This document shows, in pieces, positions 43,314 through 43,444 of a stretch of 43,444 nucleotides of DNA. Position numbers and translations under genes: made by a program. The DNA is taken from positions 1 through 43,444 of the forward strand of contig CANJBZ010000032.1 of the NCBI GenBank assembly GCA_947473475.1, read 5' to 3'. Position 1 is the first letter of the stretch, and each line of letters starts with the position of its first letter. The notes under the pieces were generated by a model that saw only the letters and a list, made by a program, of their open reading frames with translations, was not told where the DNA came from and did no database searches. The stretch is from Alphaproteobacteria bacterium (GTDB lineage: Bacteria > Pseudomonadota > Alphaproteobacteria > Micropepsales > Micropepsaceae).

Positions 43314-43444
43314 GCAAAGTGTACCACTGAACCGGCTTTGATTTGGCTGCTGGAAGGCGGCGGCAAAGTGTACCGGTCCTGCTAGGCCGTCTTTATGTCT
43401 TGAAGGGCATGGAGGGGCTGGAAGGATGTTCACAGTGGAACTTT
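43314..43444 (+). mobile_element. IS21-family element, left end (partial at right edge)
   Basis: A direct repeat GCAAAGTGTACC occurs at 43314-43325 and 43363-43374, as in the multiple subterminal repeats of IS21-family ends. An istA-type reading frame starts shortly after. The precise first base is uncertain, between about 43305 and 43320. The rest of the element is outside the window. Confidence 0.7.
43426..43444 (+). CDS. istA: IS21-family transposase IstA, first codons (partial)
   Basis: ATG at 43426 is preceded by GGAGGGG and encodes MFTVEL before the window ends. IS21-type IstA proteins commonly open MFTVELYAR..., so the identification rests on six residues plus the terminal repeats just upstream. 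Confidence 0.6.

Overview
The window looks like chromosomal DNA of a GC-rich Gram-negative alphaproteobacterium. A Rhizomicrobium/Micropepsaceae-like lineage is my inference, not something shown. Three observations support the class: the block pyrG - kdsA - eno - ftsB - pdhA/pdhB/pdhC - lpd, with secG, tpiA, ppiD and trpE alongside; an E1-beta subunit of pyruvate dehydrogenase that carries its own lipoyl domain; and a magnesium-type HemB. KdsA, a TonB-dependent receptor, a beta-barrel protein and lipoproteins show an outer membrane. Both ends of the window are insertion sequences: the tail of an IS630-type transposase at the left edge and the first bases of an IS21-type element at the right edge.

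Layout. 1-250: IS630 remnant. 340-3648: secreted cytochrome/beta-propeller protein and a valine-catabolism hydrolase, both minus. 3678-5470: a Phd/PIN toxin-antitoxin pair, a 23-codon linking reading frame and hemB, all plus. 5516-10563: a minus-strand run (DUF2946 protein, TonB receptor, YcnI-PCuAC copper chaperone fusion, TetR regulator, small exported protein, lipoprotein) that looks like a copper-uptake or copper-homeostasis unit. 10643-11117: a broken DHA2 efflux pump. 11330-17570: penicillin acylase-type hydrolase, orphan motB, bpt, creatininase-like protein and an exported protein of unknown function. 17635-20433: metG and an outer-membrane barrel protein. 20602-21570: a non-coding stretch with stacked inverted repeats, an iron-box-like promoter, and bfd overlapping bfr. 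21577-28372: the pyruvate dehydrogenase operon pdhA-pdhB-pdhC-lpd followed by a Tat-exported sulfatase. 28482-32463: ftsB, cupin, NHL propeller, PepSY-like protein and eno. 32585-37128: two convergent MAPEG proteins, kdsA, an RraA-family protein, pyrG and secG. 37377-43304: a degenerate response regulator, tpiA, ppiD, trpE and a PqqD-like protein that stops at the IS21 element.

The housekeeping genes link central carbon flow (tpiA, eno, pyruvate dehydrogenase) with cell-envelope precursors (kdsA), CTP (pyrG), secretion (secG, ppiD), division (ftsB), haem (hemB) and tryptophan (trpE). Accessory genes appear to be inserted between members of this conserved block. A family of C/T-rich palindromic repeats sits at gene ends at 15603, 15723, 17588 and 28901, with a related copy near 24421. 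The features most worth a second look are the bfd/bfr overprinted overlap with its operator region, the structured non-coding stretch before it, the DUF2946-TonB-YcnI/PCuAC-TetR unit, the translationally coupled small ORF before hemB, the phosphorylation-site-altered receiver protein, and the PqqD-like gene apparently cut by IS21.
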